NCBI GenBank assembly: GCA_019828595.1
Contig: JAHQRK010000012.1
Location: forward strand, 1,984,001-2,048,000
DNA from: Aphanomyces cochlioides
Lineage: Eukaryota > Oomycota > Saprolegniomycetes > Saprolegniales > Verrucalvaceae
Reading direction: 5' to 3'
DNA length: 64,000 nt
In this document: in pieces, positions 22,176 to 34,091 of the stretch
Layout: each line of letters starts with the position of its first letter
How positions within the stretch are numbered: the first letter of the stretch is position 1
Program-made: the position numbers and the translations under genes
The notes under the pieces: generated by a model
The model's input: only the letters and a program-made list of their open reading frames with translations
Database searches by the model: none
Told to the model about the DNA's origin: nothing

Positions 22176-25100
22176 TCAAACTGTCTGTGAGATAACGCAG
22201 CAGAGACTAGCAGTACGAGGACATAAACTCGGTCGGCCATGCTTGGTCCGAAGTGCCTCCGCATCCCGAGATGCTTTCTGTTTGATTGTCGGAACGAAGC
22301 CGAGCGCTTGAACAAGCCTCGCCTCTTCGTCAATCTGCAGGTTGATCGCTTTCTGTAGCCTGATGGCAGGATTTTCAGTCTCCTCCCATTGAATCTTCGG
22401 TCGGAGGATTTGAGCTGTCTCGAGCGGACTAAAGCACCGCGGGGAATCAACTTTGGCGATAGAACTTTGCGTGGGAGATGACAGAGTAAACGAGCCCGAC
22501 ATCCTTGTCGAGTGGCTCAGGGGGCAGTGCGTCGCTGGGCGGATTTGTTCACGCTCGTCGTTTTCAGGATGACTTTGTGGCGGAACTGTCATTTCGATGG
22601 ACGCCGTTGCAACATGCCGCTGCAGTAGAAAATGCGGCAGCTTCATGCGGTTCCCCCGCATCCTTGAGACTGGCGCGCACTTCAAGAGCGGTAGAATGGT
22701 CGATTCGATGGGTTTCGGCTCTGATTTCGTTGCCAATTGTCGAGCAGTCTACACGCCAAGAAGGTTCATCCTCTGCAAATTTGTCTAAAATTGACCTACC
22801 TCCTGCTGGGACTGCTGGAATTCGTTCTCGACCCTCATGATGCGACGCAAGGCGGACATGCCACGTTTGCCGACAATGCGGTGAAGCTACAGAGGAGTCC
22901 AAGGAATAGTCTCGACAGTCTTTCAAGCTTCAAAGTACCATGTTGGGTCGCGAGGCGTACGTCAAGACAAAGATGTGGACGACTTGCGAAGACGCAACGA
23001 GAGAAGATCGCTTCCACGTCGCCTCATCACAGTAGAGAATGTTTCCACGACTGAGCGTCGCCACTTGCATCTCGAGCTCGACATCTCTTTCTTTCGACCT
23101 GGTGCCAGCAGAGTCAGACGCAACGATTGACGCGAACGTACCGTCTCTCTTTGACAGAGCGACTTAGCGTCGAGTGCTGGTAGACAACACATTCGCCGTC
23201 CTCGATCCAGTAGATCGCGTCTGGTACTTTGTGGTGTCGCTCGGGCACAACAACTACAAGATGGAGAGAGGATTGACTCGAGTCGAAAACTTTCGCACTG
23301 TCGTTGCGGCGGAACTTTTGCCGTCGAATGCCATACCACACAGAGCAGAGGCGGTCGTCTTCGAGGGCTCCCAACGCATCGCTCTATGATGTCGTCAATG
23401 GTTTTACGTCACAATAAGGCAACCTGTCGGAGGAAAGCCAAGCGATCTTTCATCTTGTTGAGGGTTGGCCATGACGCGAGGAATTCTGTCTTGTGGATGG
23501 CAACTAGTCGGACTCCGTCGGGGGAGACGGCCATGACATGGCGGCATGCATCGTCCGTGAGGATTTCATACTCACCAAACCAGTCCCCGTCACGGAGCGA
23601 GCGGATTTTCAACGCTCCAGAATCGGAATCGTCCGCCAGCGGCACGTCTAGCGACGACACGTGGAACAAGTCGACGCAGCCACTCACGATCACAAAGAAC
23701 CTCTCGACGTGTTTGCCTCGCTCAAATACTACAAAGACGCTCTCTCAGTCGCTCCTCTCCACGGGGCGATGTCTTACCGACAGCGTTGGCGTCATACGTT
23801 TGAAAAAGCGTTCGCTCACAAATCTTGACGCGGACGTCTGGGGGAATGACTTGAAAGGCCGGCACGTCTTTGACGATATCCATGATGAGACGAATGCGTT
23901 TCTGTCTTGCAAATGCAATCACGGACGGCCAGTGTGACCGCTGCGATCGGTTCTTGACAATGTAGTGAATCACAAGCTTCCAGAGGTCTTTCGCTCGTCT
24001 AGAACCGCCCATCTTTGAGACCAGGATGGCGCCGCGACGGCTTACTCGGACGAGTTGCGTACGACAACGACTGAAGACGAGGGAGACCGACCATGCACGA
24101 GAAGATGCTCGTACTGTCCTCGGGTCAGCATGATGACACTCGTGTCGGTGGCTGTAACCTGCACCAGACATTTCACCAGTGTGAAATTTCTCCAACGACG
24201 TGAGGACGTACAACAGAGCAGCGGTGTCTCGTGCCAGGACAAAAGAGAGTTTGCTCGCCAAGGACGTCCCCAACGCCAAGTCGCGCTTCAAGCTCACCGA
24301 GCGAGTTATCCTGCAAGTTATTGTACGTCGACGCGAATCGGAGGATGCGTTTCGACTGCTCAGACGGTCTAGTCGTGGTTCAGTTTGCTACAAACAGTTG
24401 ACGGTCACCTCTGCTTGTCCTTTGTGAGCGCTTGAATCGCTTTCATCGGGTCCAGCTCGTCCTTGGAGTCCTTTGTGCTTGTCTTGCGAATGGAATCCTG
24501 CCAGAGCCGCCGGCCAACATTGTCCCGCCGTGCGGCGGCGACTTTGCTCACATTCGCATGGCGTTTGCGGCGCTGGACAAACACATTCACGTGGCCAAAC
24601 AGAATGATATAGAATGCTACAACGCCATCTATCCTCAAGGGTATCAAAGCATGGAGAATACCGTGCGATTCCTCGTCTTGTTTGAACACTGTTACGGTGG
24701 ATATGAGCTCAAGGCCATGGGTAGAAAAGCGACTTACGCGTCTCGTTGGGCGGAAAGGTTTCAAACGTGAAGAGCTCCGCAACGTATGCTTGGACTGGCA
24801 CTGGAAATCGGTTCTTCCACTCGAGCATCGACAGCAAATGCGTAATTGCAGCGTCAATATCTTCTTTCCCAGGAATCGGATCGTCAGGTTGACTACAGGA
24901 GTCCAAGCCATGCAAGGACGGTCGCGTCGTACCTCGCCACGCGGTCCTGCAGCTGAAGGAGTTGCGTTTCGCGGAATTGCAAGATATCGTGGCATTGCTT
25001 GGCGACGTCGGCCTCCGGTCCGTAGCCTTTTGGCCACTGAACAATTGCAATCTTGCACTCCGTGAGCGTCATCGCTGTCTCGGACTTGATGGTCGTCCAG

Positions 25101-27757
25101 TCGGCATCGGTCTCGCCAAATCGCATGCTGCCGATGCAGTCCCCCGGCCCGCACGTGTGGACTTGGTCGTGGGAGTTCATGAGCGTGACGGTGTTGGCTG
25201 TCCGCGTCACATTGAGCACGAGTTTGTGCTCGGCGTTGTCCGTGGCTTTGAAAATGGGCTCGATCGTCGTGGGTCGACCTGAAGCATGCAATGAATCAGC
25301 GCCAAGTTGACGAAATCTTACGGCTCGAGCGGACAAGCATGATTGAACCCGAGAGGACAATGACGACGCCGTGGAAGAGCTTCTCGCCTTGGTCCCAGAG
25401 GAGGCGGTTGTGTGGGATTTCAACGACCGTCATGCGATCCAGGAGATGCATGAGCGTCCTCTGAGGCAGCGCTGCAAACGTCGGCTTGGACGAGAGGAAG
25501 TACGACAGCTTGAGCGTGGAATTGAGTTGGTCTTTTGGTTTCGTGGCTTGGTCGAGGACTTGTCGAGGATTGTACAGGAGATATTCGTCACGTGCCTGGA
25601 GGAGTGGCTTGACAAAGCGCGCAGGAAGGCAAAGGAGCGTCGCCGTGACTGAGCCTTTGGACAAGTTGCGACTGACAACGTACGAAGACTGGCTGTGGGA
25701 GTTTGTGAGCGCCGGTGCGTGGCCAAAAGCCCCTCCCACGGGGATAGAGCCCAAGTACTGACCGCACCTTTCTAGGATTTCAGTGCCGAACGTCGTGGCC
25801 GTGACGGGAAGGCCGCTCTCTTGGCCGACTGGCTTCGTCTCTATCTTTTCCAGTTCGTGGTGAAGTTCCGCGCGGATCAATGAGCTCCGTCGGCGCTGCT
25901 TCCTTCGTGCTGTCAGGCGATGAATATTCACAGAGCCTTCTAGGATCACAAACATGTGCTCGCATCTACAAGACACGCATGAATCATCCTGGTCGGGGCA
26001 TGTTCAACGTGTGGTCCTGCTCGAGTAAGACTGTTCCAGAGCTCACGACGCGGATTGTCGACTCTCTCGCGAAGATTTCAAGAGCATACGCGCTAAACTG
26101 GCCAAAGAAGAGTCTGGCTTCGCAGCGGAGGAGCGCGGCTTGAATCGCCCGGACAACCCCAGCAGGACGAGTCGCAGGAACATCTTGCATGAGCTGCATC
26201 AAGTGCGAGAGTTCATTTGGAGGCTTTCGATGGCCAGCTTCATGGTTCTGCGTGTGCTCTGCGATCGCTTCGCCCAAGTCGGTCTGGCTGAGGAAAATCG
26301 CCGTCGTCTGGAATAGATTCCATGAGATATTCCCGTCAAAGTGACCAACTTACCGTCGCCGCGGCTCGCAGGGTGGCTGACTCCATGGCGTGGTAAGCTA
26401 GAGCCTGTTCGCCAAAGCACTCGCCTCCCTTAAGTTCTCCAACGCACCAGCCATACACAGCGTCATACTCGACTCTCTCGGCTAGAACCGCGACGCCGCC
26501 GACGACTTTTTTCGGAGTTTGTGGAATCGGCGCTTGTTCGGAATGACCACGGCAGCGCAATTCCTCAGGGGTGTCGGCCATATAGAGCAACAATCGCCCC
26601 GAGACAACCACGACCATCTTGGCCGTCGGATCGCTCTGTCGGCTCACGACGTCATTCGCCTTGAATGTTCGCTGGCACTACATAAGAGTTGAGCCAAAGA
26701 GCATGACGGCGGCAAGTACAAGGCGGTGGCTCACGAGCTCAACGACTTCACGCGGCTGCGATCGAAAGAGCTCCATGTTGTAGAGGAAATCCACCACGTT
26801 TTGGATTTGGACGGCAGTGCGCGCCGTCGGCTCTGTCTCGATCGTGTACAAGCACGGCTGCGGATCCCATTTCATGTCGTTGAAGGAAAGAATGCGGCGG
26901 TAGTCGCTCTGGCTCAACACTGCAACCTCTAACACAGTGGGTTTCAGCGGACAGAGCGATCAAAGCCAGGACAAACTTGTGCGGGACTGGGCGAGGACTG
27001 TGTACTGACGGAAGAGAAAGCCATGGATCGCCGTCTAGACAACGCCTCAGTCGACATATGAAGAGCGCAAGTCCACCTCGCCAAAGGAATGGCCGACCGT
27101 CGCCGTCTTGACGCACGTTCCGAATTGCATCTCGTCGTTCGGGTATTTCGCTTGATGCCACGCCGAGTAGGAGAGCCGAAGACTCACATCGAAGCTGGGA
27201 TTTTTGTAAATGCTGACGACGCCGTCGAGGACGACAAAGACGCCAGAAGACGTATCGATATTGTCTCCTTCGTAGTAGACAACTTCGCCATCATGAAGCA
27301 CTTGCGTGTGCAAATTGCGGCAAATGCCTACTCGCCCCTCGTCGTCAGTCCCTTGGCGAGAATTATCCTCCTCACCGAGCTTGCACGCGTACGATGCATG
27401 GGAGAAAATGGCCACGCTCTGCACAATTTCCATCTACGCCATCAAAGTGTCAGCTCACTCAGCGGTGGAGAACATGGGGACGAACGCACTAGCAGCTTGA
27501 GATCGACGTCCGTCCTGTACTCTGGACTACAAGCGCCACAAGGCCAAGCTCAGTCATGCCGAGGACTCGACGTGATGGACGTACTCTTTGTTGTAGGCGT
27601 TCTGGAACCGCTCGAGCTTGTGTCGGTGCCAAGTGCCAGGCTCAAACGGCAGCGTGACGCAGTCGATGGGAGACAAAGCGTCCTTGGTGTGCGCAAACTG
27701 AACGATGCATTGGATAAGACACCGGACGCGCTGCCACCGAGCGCGGGCGCGGTTCAT
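22176..27757 (-). CDS. protein with seven tandem cyclic-nucleotide-binding-like domains
   Basis: Nineteen exons in descending order: 27757-27585, 27526-27490, 27433-27077, 27034-26977, 26928-26720, 26677-26354, 26307-26009, 25965-25322, 25278-24933, 24892-24738, 24676-24409, 24368-24212, 24158-24063, 24012-23778, 23728-23424, 23383-23142, 23098-22939, 22886-22800, 22748-22176. They give about 1574 residues and every junction phase agrees. Repeated blocks of a jelly-roll FVVLDGVVSIY-type strand plus an FGE-type loop (VGHSFGE, GECFGEQAL, GGAFGHAPAL, GDCIGSM, GDVLGEQTLF, GDWFGEYEIL, and a weak seventh) mark seven cNMP-binding folds. Most lack the R-x-A of the phosphate-binding cassette, so many may no longer bind cAMP/cGMP. 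No kinase, channel or GEF domain is present. Role unknown, perhaps a cNMP sensor or scaffold. Confidence 0.82.
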
Positions 27758-27945
27758 CCTGCCGTTTCACGAGCTAGGCGTTTTCAGCGTCAACAACCAA
27801 ATGCAAAAAGCAAATTTCATCGACATTTGCCGCTCCATGGCGGCTCTTCGTCCACAATTGCCGCATTCTAGTTGACGCAGAGACGTGGGCACGCGCGTTG
27901 GAGAAGACAGATAACATTTCGTAGCTCTTAGCGTGAAAAGGAGAC

Positions 27946-29031
27946 TCAAGTGTGACGAAATCCGACGCGGAACGTCTCGTACGGCGGCATGGGACTCCCG
28001 ATATGAGCCACGAGACGTTCGTGCGCCTCCGGCGTTGCTCGCCACGCTGGTAGGAGTCGCTGTACCGCTTTCTTGACTTCGTTCTCGTCGCCGATGCTGA
28101 AGCACTCGGATGGAGGATCGACCATTGCAACCATTGACGCTGGATTGAGCAGAGCTTTCCAAATGCGAGGGTTGCGACGCTCCGTGTGCTGCAAGAGTCT
28201 TGTGATTTGGTCGTCGAGGAGAGCGTCCAAGTTGTCCAGTGCAGATGCCAAGTGTGCGTTCCATTCGAGCCGAGGAGTCGCGCTGGATGGCTGCGCAATA
28301 AATGCATGAATGAGCCGAAGGACAGGGGCGTGGCCGCGCAAGGAGCTGCGGTGGGCTGCGTGGAGGAAGGTGAGCCACCGTCGCCTTGACCGCGCGTCTG
28401 CCAGGACTCTGCATTTGACGAGCACAACGGTGACGAGATGGTGCAGCGACGGTCCGCCATACGCGCTCATAAAGTTGGCGTTCTCGGGCGACTCGGTGGC
28501 GTCGGCGTTGGATGTGTTGAGGTATGGGAGCGCCATGTTGTCCCATTCGTAGTGCGGCCGGTCTTGCGCCCACCATCTTGCAAAGTCGTAAGCCTGTTGA
28601 TCTTCATGAAGTCGCAGCAAAATTCCCGGCGCAACGTCGCGAAGTCCCATGTTGTCGGCGCGGTTCAAGCGGAAGCACTCAAAGAGAACGCCAAGCGCAC
28701 GGCGGAGGGATATTCGCGTTCCAATCGCATCGAGCGCATCGACCTGCATTGCAAGCGCCAGCATGTACGGCCGCGTTTCATATCTGTGCCAGAACTGCCC
28801 GGTGCTGAAGAATTCAAGTCCATGGACTGCAATCAACGCCGCTTTCTCGTGTGCGGCCACGCACGTCGCTCGCTCGACACTCCAACATCTTCCCTTGTGT
28901 GTGGCGTAGTGGTCGGTTCGGTGTTGTCGACCACAATAATGAACCAAGTGACAACGACTGCATGGAATGAGTGGCTCGGCGTCTTCCTGAGTCTTCCGAC
29001 GGCACACTGCGCATTCATCTCTCAGTCGCAT
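27946..29031 (-). CDS. MYND-type zinc-finger protein
   Basis: A single-exon frame of 361 residues. The MYND finger sits at residues 8-49: CAVCRRK...PCSRCHLVHYCGRQHRTDH...HKGRC, with all expected Cys/His positions. The remaining 310 residues are helical without a recognised domain (no SET motif seen). MYND fingers bind proline-rich peptides, so this is probably an adaptor. It lies 188 bp upstream of the cNMP-domain gene on the same strand and is divergent from the small secreted-protein gene. Confidence 0.85.
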   Translation of the reverse strand: MRLRDECAVCRRKTQEDAEPLIPCSRCHLVHYCGRQHRTDHYATHKGRCWSVERATCVAAHEKAALIAVHGLEFFSTGQFWHRYETRPYMLALAMQVDALDAIGTRISLRRALGVLFECFRLNRADNMGLRDVAPGILLRLHEDQQAYDFARWWAQDRPHYEWDNMALPYLNTSNADATESPENANFMSAYGGPSLHHLVTVVLVKCRVLADARSRRRWLTFLHAAHRSSLRGHAPVLRLIHAFIAQPSSATPRLEWNAHLASALDNLDALLDDQITRLLQHTERRNPRIWKALLNPASMVAMVDPPSECFSIGDENEVKKAVQRLLPAWRATPEAHERLVAHIGSPMPPYETFRVGFRHT

Positions 29032-29313
29032 CGCTTCTGTCTCACCTTCTCGCGCCTCTTGGGTCCAACCTCTCTCACGCTAAACATGTTCGATTTCTCG
29101 AAATAGTCTTGATGGCAACGTATTGACCCCGCGCAAGTTAATGAGCCGCAAGTTCATGACGCAGGATCTCACCGGCGCTGTAGAAGCTCTCTCAGTGCGT
29201 GCCTTAGCTGGCCAGAAGGCAGATGCTGCCGTCACGCCGTCGGTTCTCCCTTGTTCCCGGCTTCGCTGGGTCGTGAGTGGAGATAATAGTGTGAGGTGCA
29301 TTTTGACAGGAAC

Positions 29314-29726
29314 ATGATCGGACGCGCAACGATTTGGGTCTTCGTTGCGATTGCAGTCCTCGTGTCGGCCAAAGGAAACCGGCATTCGCGCGTACTTCAT
29401 CACTGTTTGTGCCTATTCACATGGACGTCGTTGTCTAGGTTGATCGTGTGTGGCGGATGCAAAAGAAGCGATGTCAGGAGAACGAATGCCGGGAGTTCAA
29501 CTCAATGACCAACATGAATTGCGTCCACCAGTGCGTTTCATCGACGTGTTTCGACAAGATTTACGCAGCAGAACCTGTACGCAGAAGATATCTTCTCTAT
29601 CTTGACCTTGACGATGTGATGTAGCTCGAAGACGGCGAGGTGGATGACTACAGATTCAACAAATACCTCATTTGCATCCGCGACGACTACCGAGAGAGGA
29701 TGCGAAAACCCAAAGACGAACTATGA
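29314..29726 (+). CDS. small secreted Cys-rich protein
   Basis: Three exons (29314-29391, 29439-29576, 29625-29726; introns 47-48 nt) give 105 residues. A signal peptide (MIGRATIWVFVAIAVLVSAKG) is followed by six Cys in the order KRCQENECREF...NCVHQCVSSTCFDKIY and a single downstream ICIRDDYRERMR. An acidic linker (LEDGEVDDYRFNKY) follows. The pattern resembles a conserved eukaryotic family of short secreted proteins (I think DUF4787, unverified), so it need not be an effector. Function unknown. Confidence 0.7.
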
Positions 29727-30253
29727 AGGACTGCGACACTACTGTGCTTCAGCGATTTCTTTCCACTCGGTGGATGACTGCAACACCGTCCACGAGCGAT
29801 TAAACCAACAAGACGTTGGATTTGGACCTCCACAACATCGTTCAGTCTGGCATTCCCAAGGAGGACAGAAGAAATCTCGTCATGCTCTCCATGAGCCATT
29901 GGAACCGCATGACAACGATGCTGCAGTCTTTAGAGATGGCGCACTATTGTGGAGTTCATTCGCTGTCGTGCTATCTCCTGTCGTCATCCTCCATCCTAGC
30001 TGAAGACATGCTGTCGACGGGAAGCATTCATTGCAACTTGTGGCCACATTGCGTGTTCTGCTGCGATCTACATCGTTTCCACGGCGATTTCCTGTGCTTC
30101 CTCTCTGTATGGGCATGGTCAATTAGACAGACTGACGAGAGCAGATCGATGGACATTGATGGATGACCTCCGCGCGTGTTCCTCGTGGCAGCTCAAGCAA
30201 TTTCCTGCAGCATCTTCTTTTGAATTGGCAATTAGATATCATACACGTTGGGA
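29727..30253 (+). other. possibly coding stretch, exons not resolved
   Basis: Several overlapping open stretches read forward. One (from about 29816) looks protein-like in its first 40 codons (HNIVQSGIPKEDRRNLVM). Another frame encodes a hydrophobic run near 30050 (HIACSAAIYIVSTAISCASS). A small spliced membrane protein is possible, but I could not find a consistent exon set. Confidence 0.25.
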
Positions 30254-31309
30254 TCAAGGTAGTTGCGATCGTTTGGGCCAGAGGGGCATGAGCACTTCCA
30301 TGCTCTTTTCATACGACATGAACTGGACGGCGTTCACGGGCATGGCTCGGATCAAGCACGGCGAGAGTCCGCGGAAGAAGCGTTTCGCCTGGCCTTCAGC
30401 GTAGAGTTGTTTGGCGCAGTCGCCAAAGCCGCGGTACTTTCGTTCTTTGGGCTCGAGTGCGTCGGCTTGGACGACGGATTTGATCGTGTCGAGAGGAAAA
30501 CTAACGCACCAGTAGACCAAACCAGCCACTGCGCCAGAGATACCAAAGATCTCCATGTCGGTTCGATCTGTCTTGGCCTTCAACGAGTCTTTCAGCCGCT
30601 CGTAGGTGAGAAAGTAGACTGTGTTGCCAACCATTTCACGGCAACATGTCGGGATAAAACCACGGTAGAGACCCTAAAGCTGTGCATGAAGCGCTACGCA
30701 AGACGGTGAAACAAACCTGGCGAAGGCCGTAGCGGGCGTAGATGTTGGTGGCGCACTGCCATGTCGTTTGTGAATTGGTGGCTTGCGTCTACTTGATGGG
30801 TTTCACCACAGTTCTACCGAGTCAAAGCTAACCTGCATGCGGATCATCGTGATCTCAAACGGACAGTAAATGGACGCTTCGACCATTCCCGTACAAACGG
30901 CAGATGCAACCAAGACGGTGTCAGGATGGACATTTTGTGATGAGAGTGGTGGCGACGAAAACAACCACTTGAACTGCGCCATGAGACCAAAGAGGATGGA
31001 GCAGCCAATTGCCGATCGAGCGACTTGCGTAGAGGCGCCGCGGTAGAGCGAGAGAAAGCCTTCTTGTCGGATCGAGTGGACAAAAGCTTGCAGAGGTGTT
31101 GCCGTTGACGACAACGACGACGTTGGCAAATGCATTTGGGTTTGGATCCGAGACTTGATGGTGTCAAATGGATAGCCAACTATAGCGCCAGTCACACCAG
31201 CCACCGTGCCACCGACAAAGCTTGTCAGGACCGTCTCGACCTTGTCCATCGTCGACGGCGACACCCACATGGACATTGCGTTGGTGGTGGCAACCTGGAA
31301 ATTAGCCAA
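30254..31309 (-). CDS. mitochondrial carrier (SLC25), carnitine/amino-acid-like subgroup
   Basis: Three exons (31309-30833, 30788-30717, 30673-30254; introns 43-44 nt) give 322 residues. The three carrier signatures are GYPFDTIKSRIQ, CPFEITMIRMQ (a degenerate second repeat) and FPLDTIKSVVQAD. Each of the three repeats has two hydrophobic helices, consistent with six inner-membrane spans. Overall similarity seems closest to the SLC25A20/29/45 group (carnitine or basic amino acids), but substrate cannot be assigned. The PFEIT in repeat 2 replaces the usual PxD of the matrix salt-bridge network, which may affect gating. Confidence 0.87.
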
Positions 31310-31390
31310 TCAAAAACTGTCATTGCTCATAATGAATTCTAATTGGTCGAAATTATGTTTAGTAATCTATTTAGTACTACTAAATATGGA

Positions 31391-31887
31391 TTACGTATGC
31401 CAATATCCCAACTTTTCACCTGTCGTCCTGAACGCGCGGCGATCCGTCGAGATCTTGGCATACTCCTTACACTGGTAGAGTCAACCTGGACAAGGCCTGT
31501 ATTGTACAGAACGATTCTGTCCACCTTCCACGGCCTGTGCGATGATGCGACTGGAGATAACGCCACTATTTTTGCAGGCGAGTCGAGCAAAGTTGTCGAG
31601 GGCGTGGCCTCGTCGAGAGGACTCTATCAAGCTCTGGTCTTCATAAGAAGCGATTGGACGGCCTGTGAGCATCCACGACGGAAGCCAGAATGAACAACTG
31701 AAGTTGGAGAGCTGACCAAAGCAAAGTTGAAAGCTCTCAACTGTTTGGGACCAAGATTGAGGGGGGTGGATTGCCAAGGATGTATTGACGAAAAAAGTTT
31801 GTCGAGAGAATGCTTGCACCTGTCAGCAGGGTCACATCCGCGGCTGTAAACAATCGGGCTGGACAAACTGAGGATGGTCTCCATCAA
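31391..31887 (-). CDS. small gene, partly resolved exons, hypothetical
   Basis: The C-terminal part is convincing: RGHALDNFARLACKNSGVIS, then across a 60-nt intron CKEYAKISTDRRAFRTTGEK and a stop at 31391. The N-terminal frame begins at MMETILSLSSPIVYS, but the junctions in the middle (about 31650-31800) remain uncertain. The product would be about 110-130 residues. No family recognised. Its start faces that of the DusB-like gene, with 115 bp between them. Confidence 0.45.
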
Positions 31888-32002
31888 GACGCATCATGTC
31901 ATCCGTCGTGGGCTGTGTCCCATCAAGATACACCGTGGATGCTCCATGTCATCTGTGTCCACTCGTCGTTGGGATGCGATTTTAGCGAATCAAAGTGGAA
32001 AG

Positions 32003-33346
32003 ATGACTTTGCAACTGTTCATGACGATGTCATCGTTCTGGCAAAAGCTGCCGCGGCCATTCTTCTGTGTGGCTCCGATGGCCAACGTGACAGACTTGTC
32101 CTTCCGTGCGACCATCACGGAGTTCGGCAAACCTCATGTCTCTTTCTTCGGTCAACATCGAGACTGACCATGCGAGTAGATCATGTGGACGGAGTTCGTG
32201 AGCTGCGAAGCTTTGTGCTCGTCCTCCGCTGCATCTCGAGAGCGCATGCTTACAACATTGAGATATCTGCCTGCCGAGCGTCCCATTGTCGCGCAGCTCT
32301 TTGGCTCGAAGCCGCATCAGTTCCGCGAGGTACAAACTTTCTCTCGTCGACCTTGTCTCGACCATTTCGTCCAGTCGGCCATGTTACTGCGAGACTTGGG
32401 CTTTGACGGGATTGATATCAACATGGGATGCCCCGAAAAGAACGTCAACAAGCAAGGCAGCGGCGCCGCGCTCATTCTCGATCCTCCCAACGCCCAAGTA
32501 ACAACGACACCGAGGTCGTGGATGGCATCACTTCCATCGTCTAGGCGATCATTCGAGCGTGCAAAGAGAGCGGTCTCCCTGTCTCCGTCAAGACGCGCAT
32601 TGGCTTCAAGGCGATCGACTACGTCGACTGGGTCCATCGCATTTTGGACACGGAGCCTGAAGCATTGACGATTCATGGCCGGACGCGAGACGAGATGTCG
32701 CTCGTGCCAGCGCATTGGGACGTCATCGGCGACATTGTCCACTTGGTCAAGGAGAAACGGCAGTCGCCTTGCTTGGTGATCGGCAACGTAAGTAGTTCTC
32801 CCATACTCTAGTCAGGCTCAAATCGACGCTTGCCTGCAGGGCGACGTGGATTCGATTCCAAATGCTCTCGAGAAAGTCCATGAGTTTGGCGTCGATGGCG
32901 TCATGATTGGCCGTGGTTTGTTTGGAAATCCATGGCTCTTCCAAGGTTCCTTCCGTCGTCTAACGGCGTTCATGGGTTGACTTCGCCTGTAGGCCATCGA
33001 GATGTGACGTATTTCAGCGTCGAAGAGCGACTACATGGACTTGTACGACACACACAGCACTTTGAGGTTTGTCTTTGGCGTCTACTCTTGGTGAATCAAT
33101 CGATCTAGACGCTTCTTGCCGGCAAAGTTCCATTCCATCACGTGAAGAAGATGTATGGGAGCTACCTCGTCGGAATTCCATTTGCCAAACACCTCAAAGA
33201 AGCACTCAACGCCACGACTCGCCCTCATGAAGTACGTTGACGACGCTGGGGATTATTCACAGTTTGAACAGGTCTATCCACTCGTGGAAGCGTTCATCGA
33301 GCAGGACAAGCAACGACGACAACAACTTGACCAAAGTGATCGATGA
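32003..33346 (+). CDS. tRNA-dihydrouridine synthase, DusB-like
   Basis: Eight exons (32003-32137, 32180-32329, 32375-32497, 32545-32787, 32840-32945, 32993-33066, 33109-33231, 33272-33346) give about 342 residues. The FMN TIM barrel is clear: FFCVAPMANVTDLSFR, PIVAQLFGSKP, GIDINMGCPEKNVNKQGSG with the catalytic Cys in GCP, VSVKTRIGF, ALTIHGRTRDE, LVIGNGDV and VMIGRGLFGNPWLF. The enzyme reduces uridines in the tRNA D-loop using NADPH/FMN. The start could lie at an earlier in-frame Met. The last intron could be 31 or 40 nt; both keep frame. A separate DusA-type gene is at 58968-60345. Confidence 0.9.
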
Positions 33347-33498
33347 CGACGGCAATAGAGAGAGCGATCTTGCAGCTAGCTGCCATGTAGACTACGATAA
33401 ATGAACAATAGCAGCGGTCGGCATGGATCAAAACCATCGAGTTCTGCTTTGCCGTTGTTTTTGGAAGGAAGATGATGAGGAAGAGGTTCGCATTCGAG

Positions 33499-34037
33499 TT
33501 AGCTGCAGCAGGAATTGTCATTTCGTCGAGGATCGCGCAAGTACGCATGCCATGACATGATGTCTTCACTCCCTTGGAGGATCTACAAGACTTCTAAGGC
33601 AGTAGAACTCATTGACGGCTTACCTCCAAGCCATTTTGCTTGTATTGCTCTTGGACTTGATGCAGCTCGTCGATTGTATCTGTGAGCAGAGCGACGGGAG
33701 TCCCGCCTGGAACCGGCCGTGGACATGTACTCGGCTCGATCGGGTCGATAATGACTGCCAGGTAGCCAACGTCGCAGCACTCGAGCTCCATCTTGGTCGT
33801 CACGTTCTCCTCTTGATCGATGTCGGTCAATCCATTCACGTCAAACTCGTACAACAAGTCGTAGCAGTCGACGTAGTCGCCGACAGCTTTCTTCCACGCC
33901 GTGATGCGTCCACTCGTCATGGACGGCGAGACTCGAGCCATTGGCACGACTGTCAGAGTGCGACGAGCTATAGTTTGCAAGCCATGGCGCAGCGTCTGGC
34001 GTCTCGGCACGAGCAGAAGCCGCTGGAAGACCAACAT
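33499..34037 (-). CDS. mitochondrial lipoyl/biotinyl-domain-like protein, stand-alone
   Basis: Two exons (34037-33624, 33582-33499; 41-nt intron) give 165 residues. The Arg-rich, acid-free N-terminus (MLVFQRLLLVPRRQTLRHGL) looks like a mitochondrial presequence. It is followed by VVPMARVSPSMTSGRITAW, resembling the first strands of 2-oxoacid dehydrogenase lipoyl domains. The expected modified Lys would be Lys82 in VTTKMELE, followed by VGYLAVII. An insertion of about ten residues precedes that hairpin. No E2 catalytic or subunit-binding domain follows, so this is a single-domain protein ending in a short DIMSWHAYLRD tail. Whether it is lipoylated is unknown. Confidence 0.72.
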
Positions 34038-34091
34038 GGTCGTGAAATATGACCTGAGTGTCTGATTGGCATATTTCCTTGCATTTTGACA

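Noticed and set aside
22620..22680. An extra intron in the last exon of the seven-cNMP-domain gene
   Set aside because: The donor and acceptor phases do not match, while the unspliced frame stays open to the stop at 22176.
29727..30253. A small spliced membrane-protein gene between the secreted Cys protein and the carrier
   Set aside because: Hydrophobic stretches exist in different frames, but no GT-AG combination joined them without stops or phase errors, so it is listed only as unresolved.
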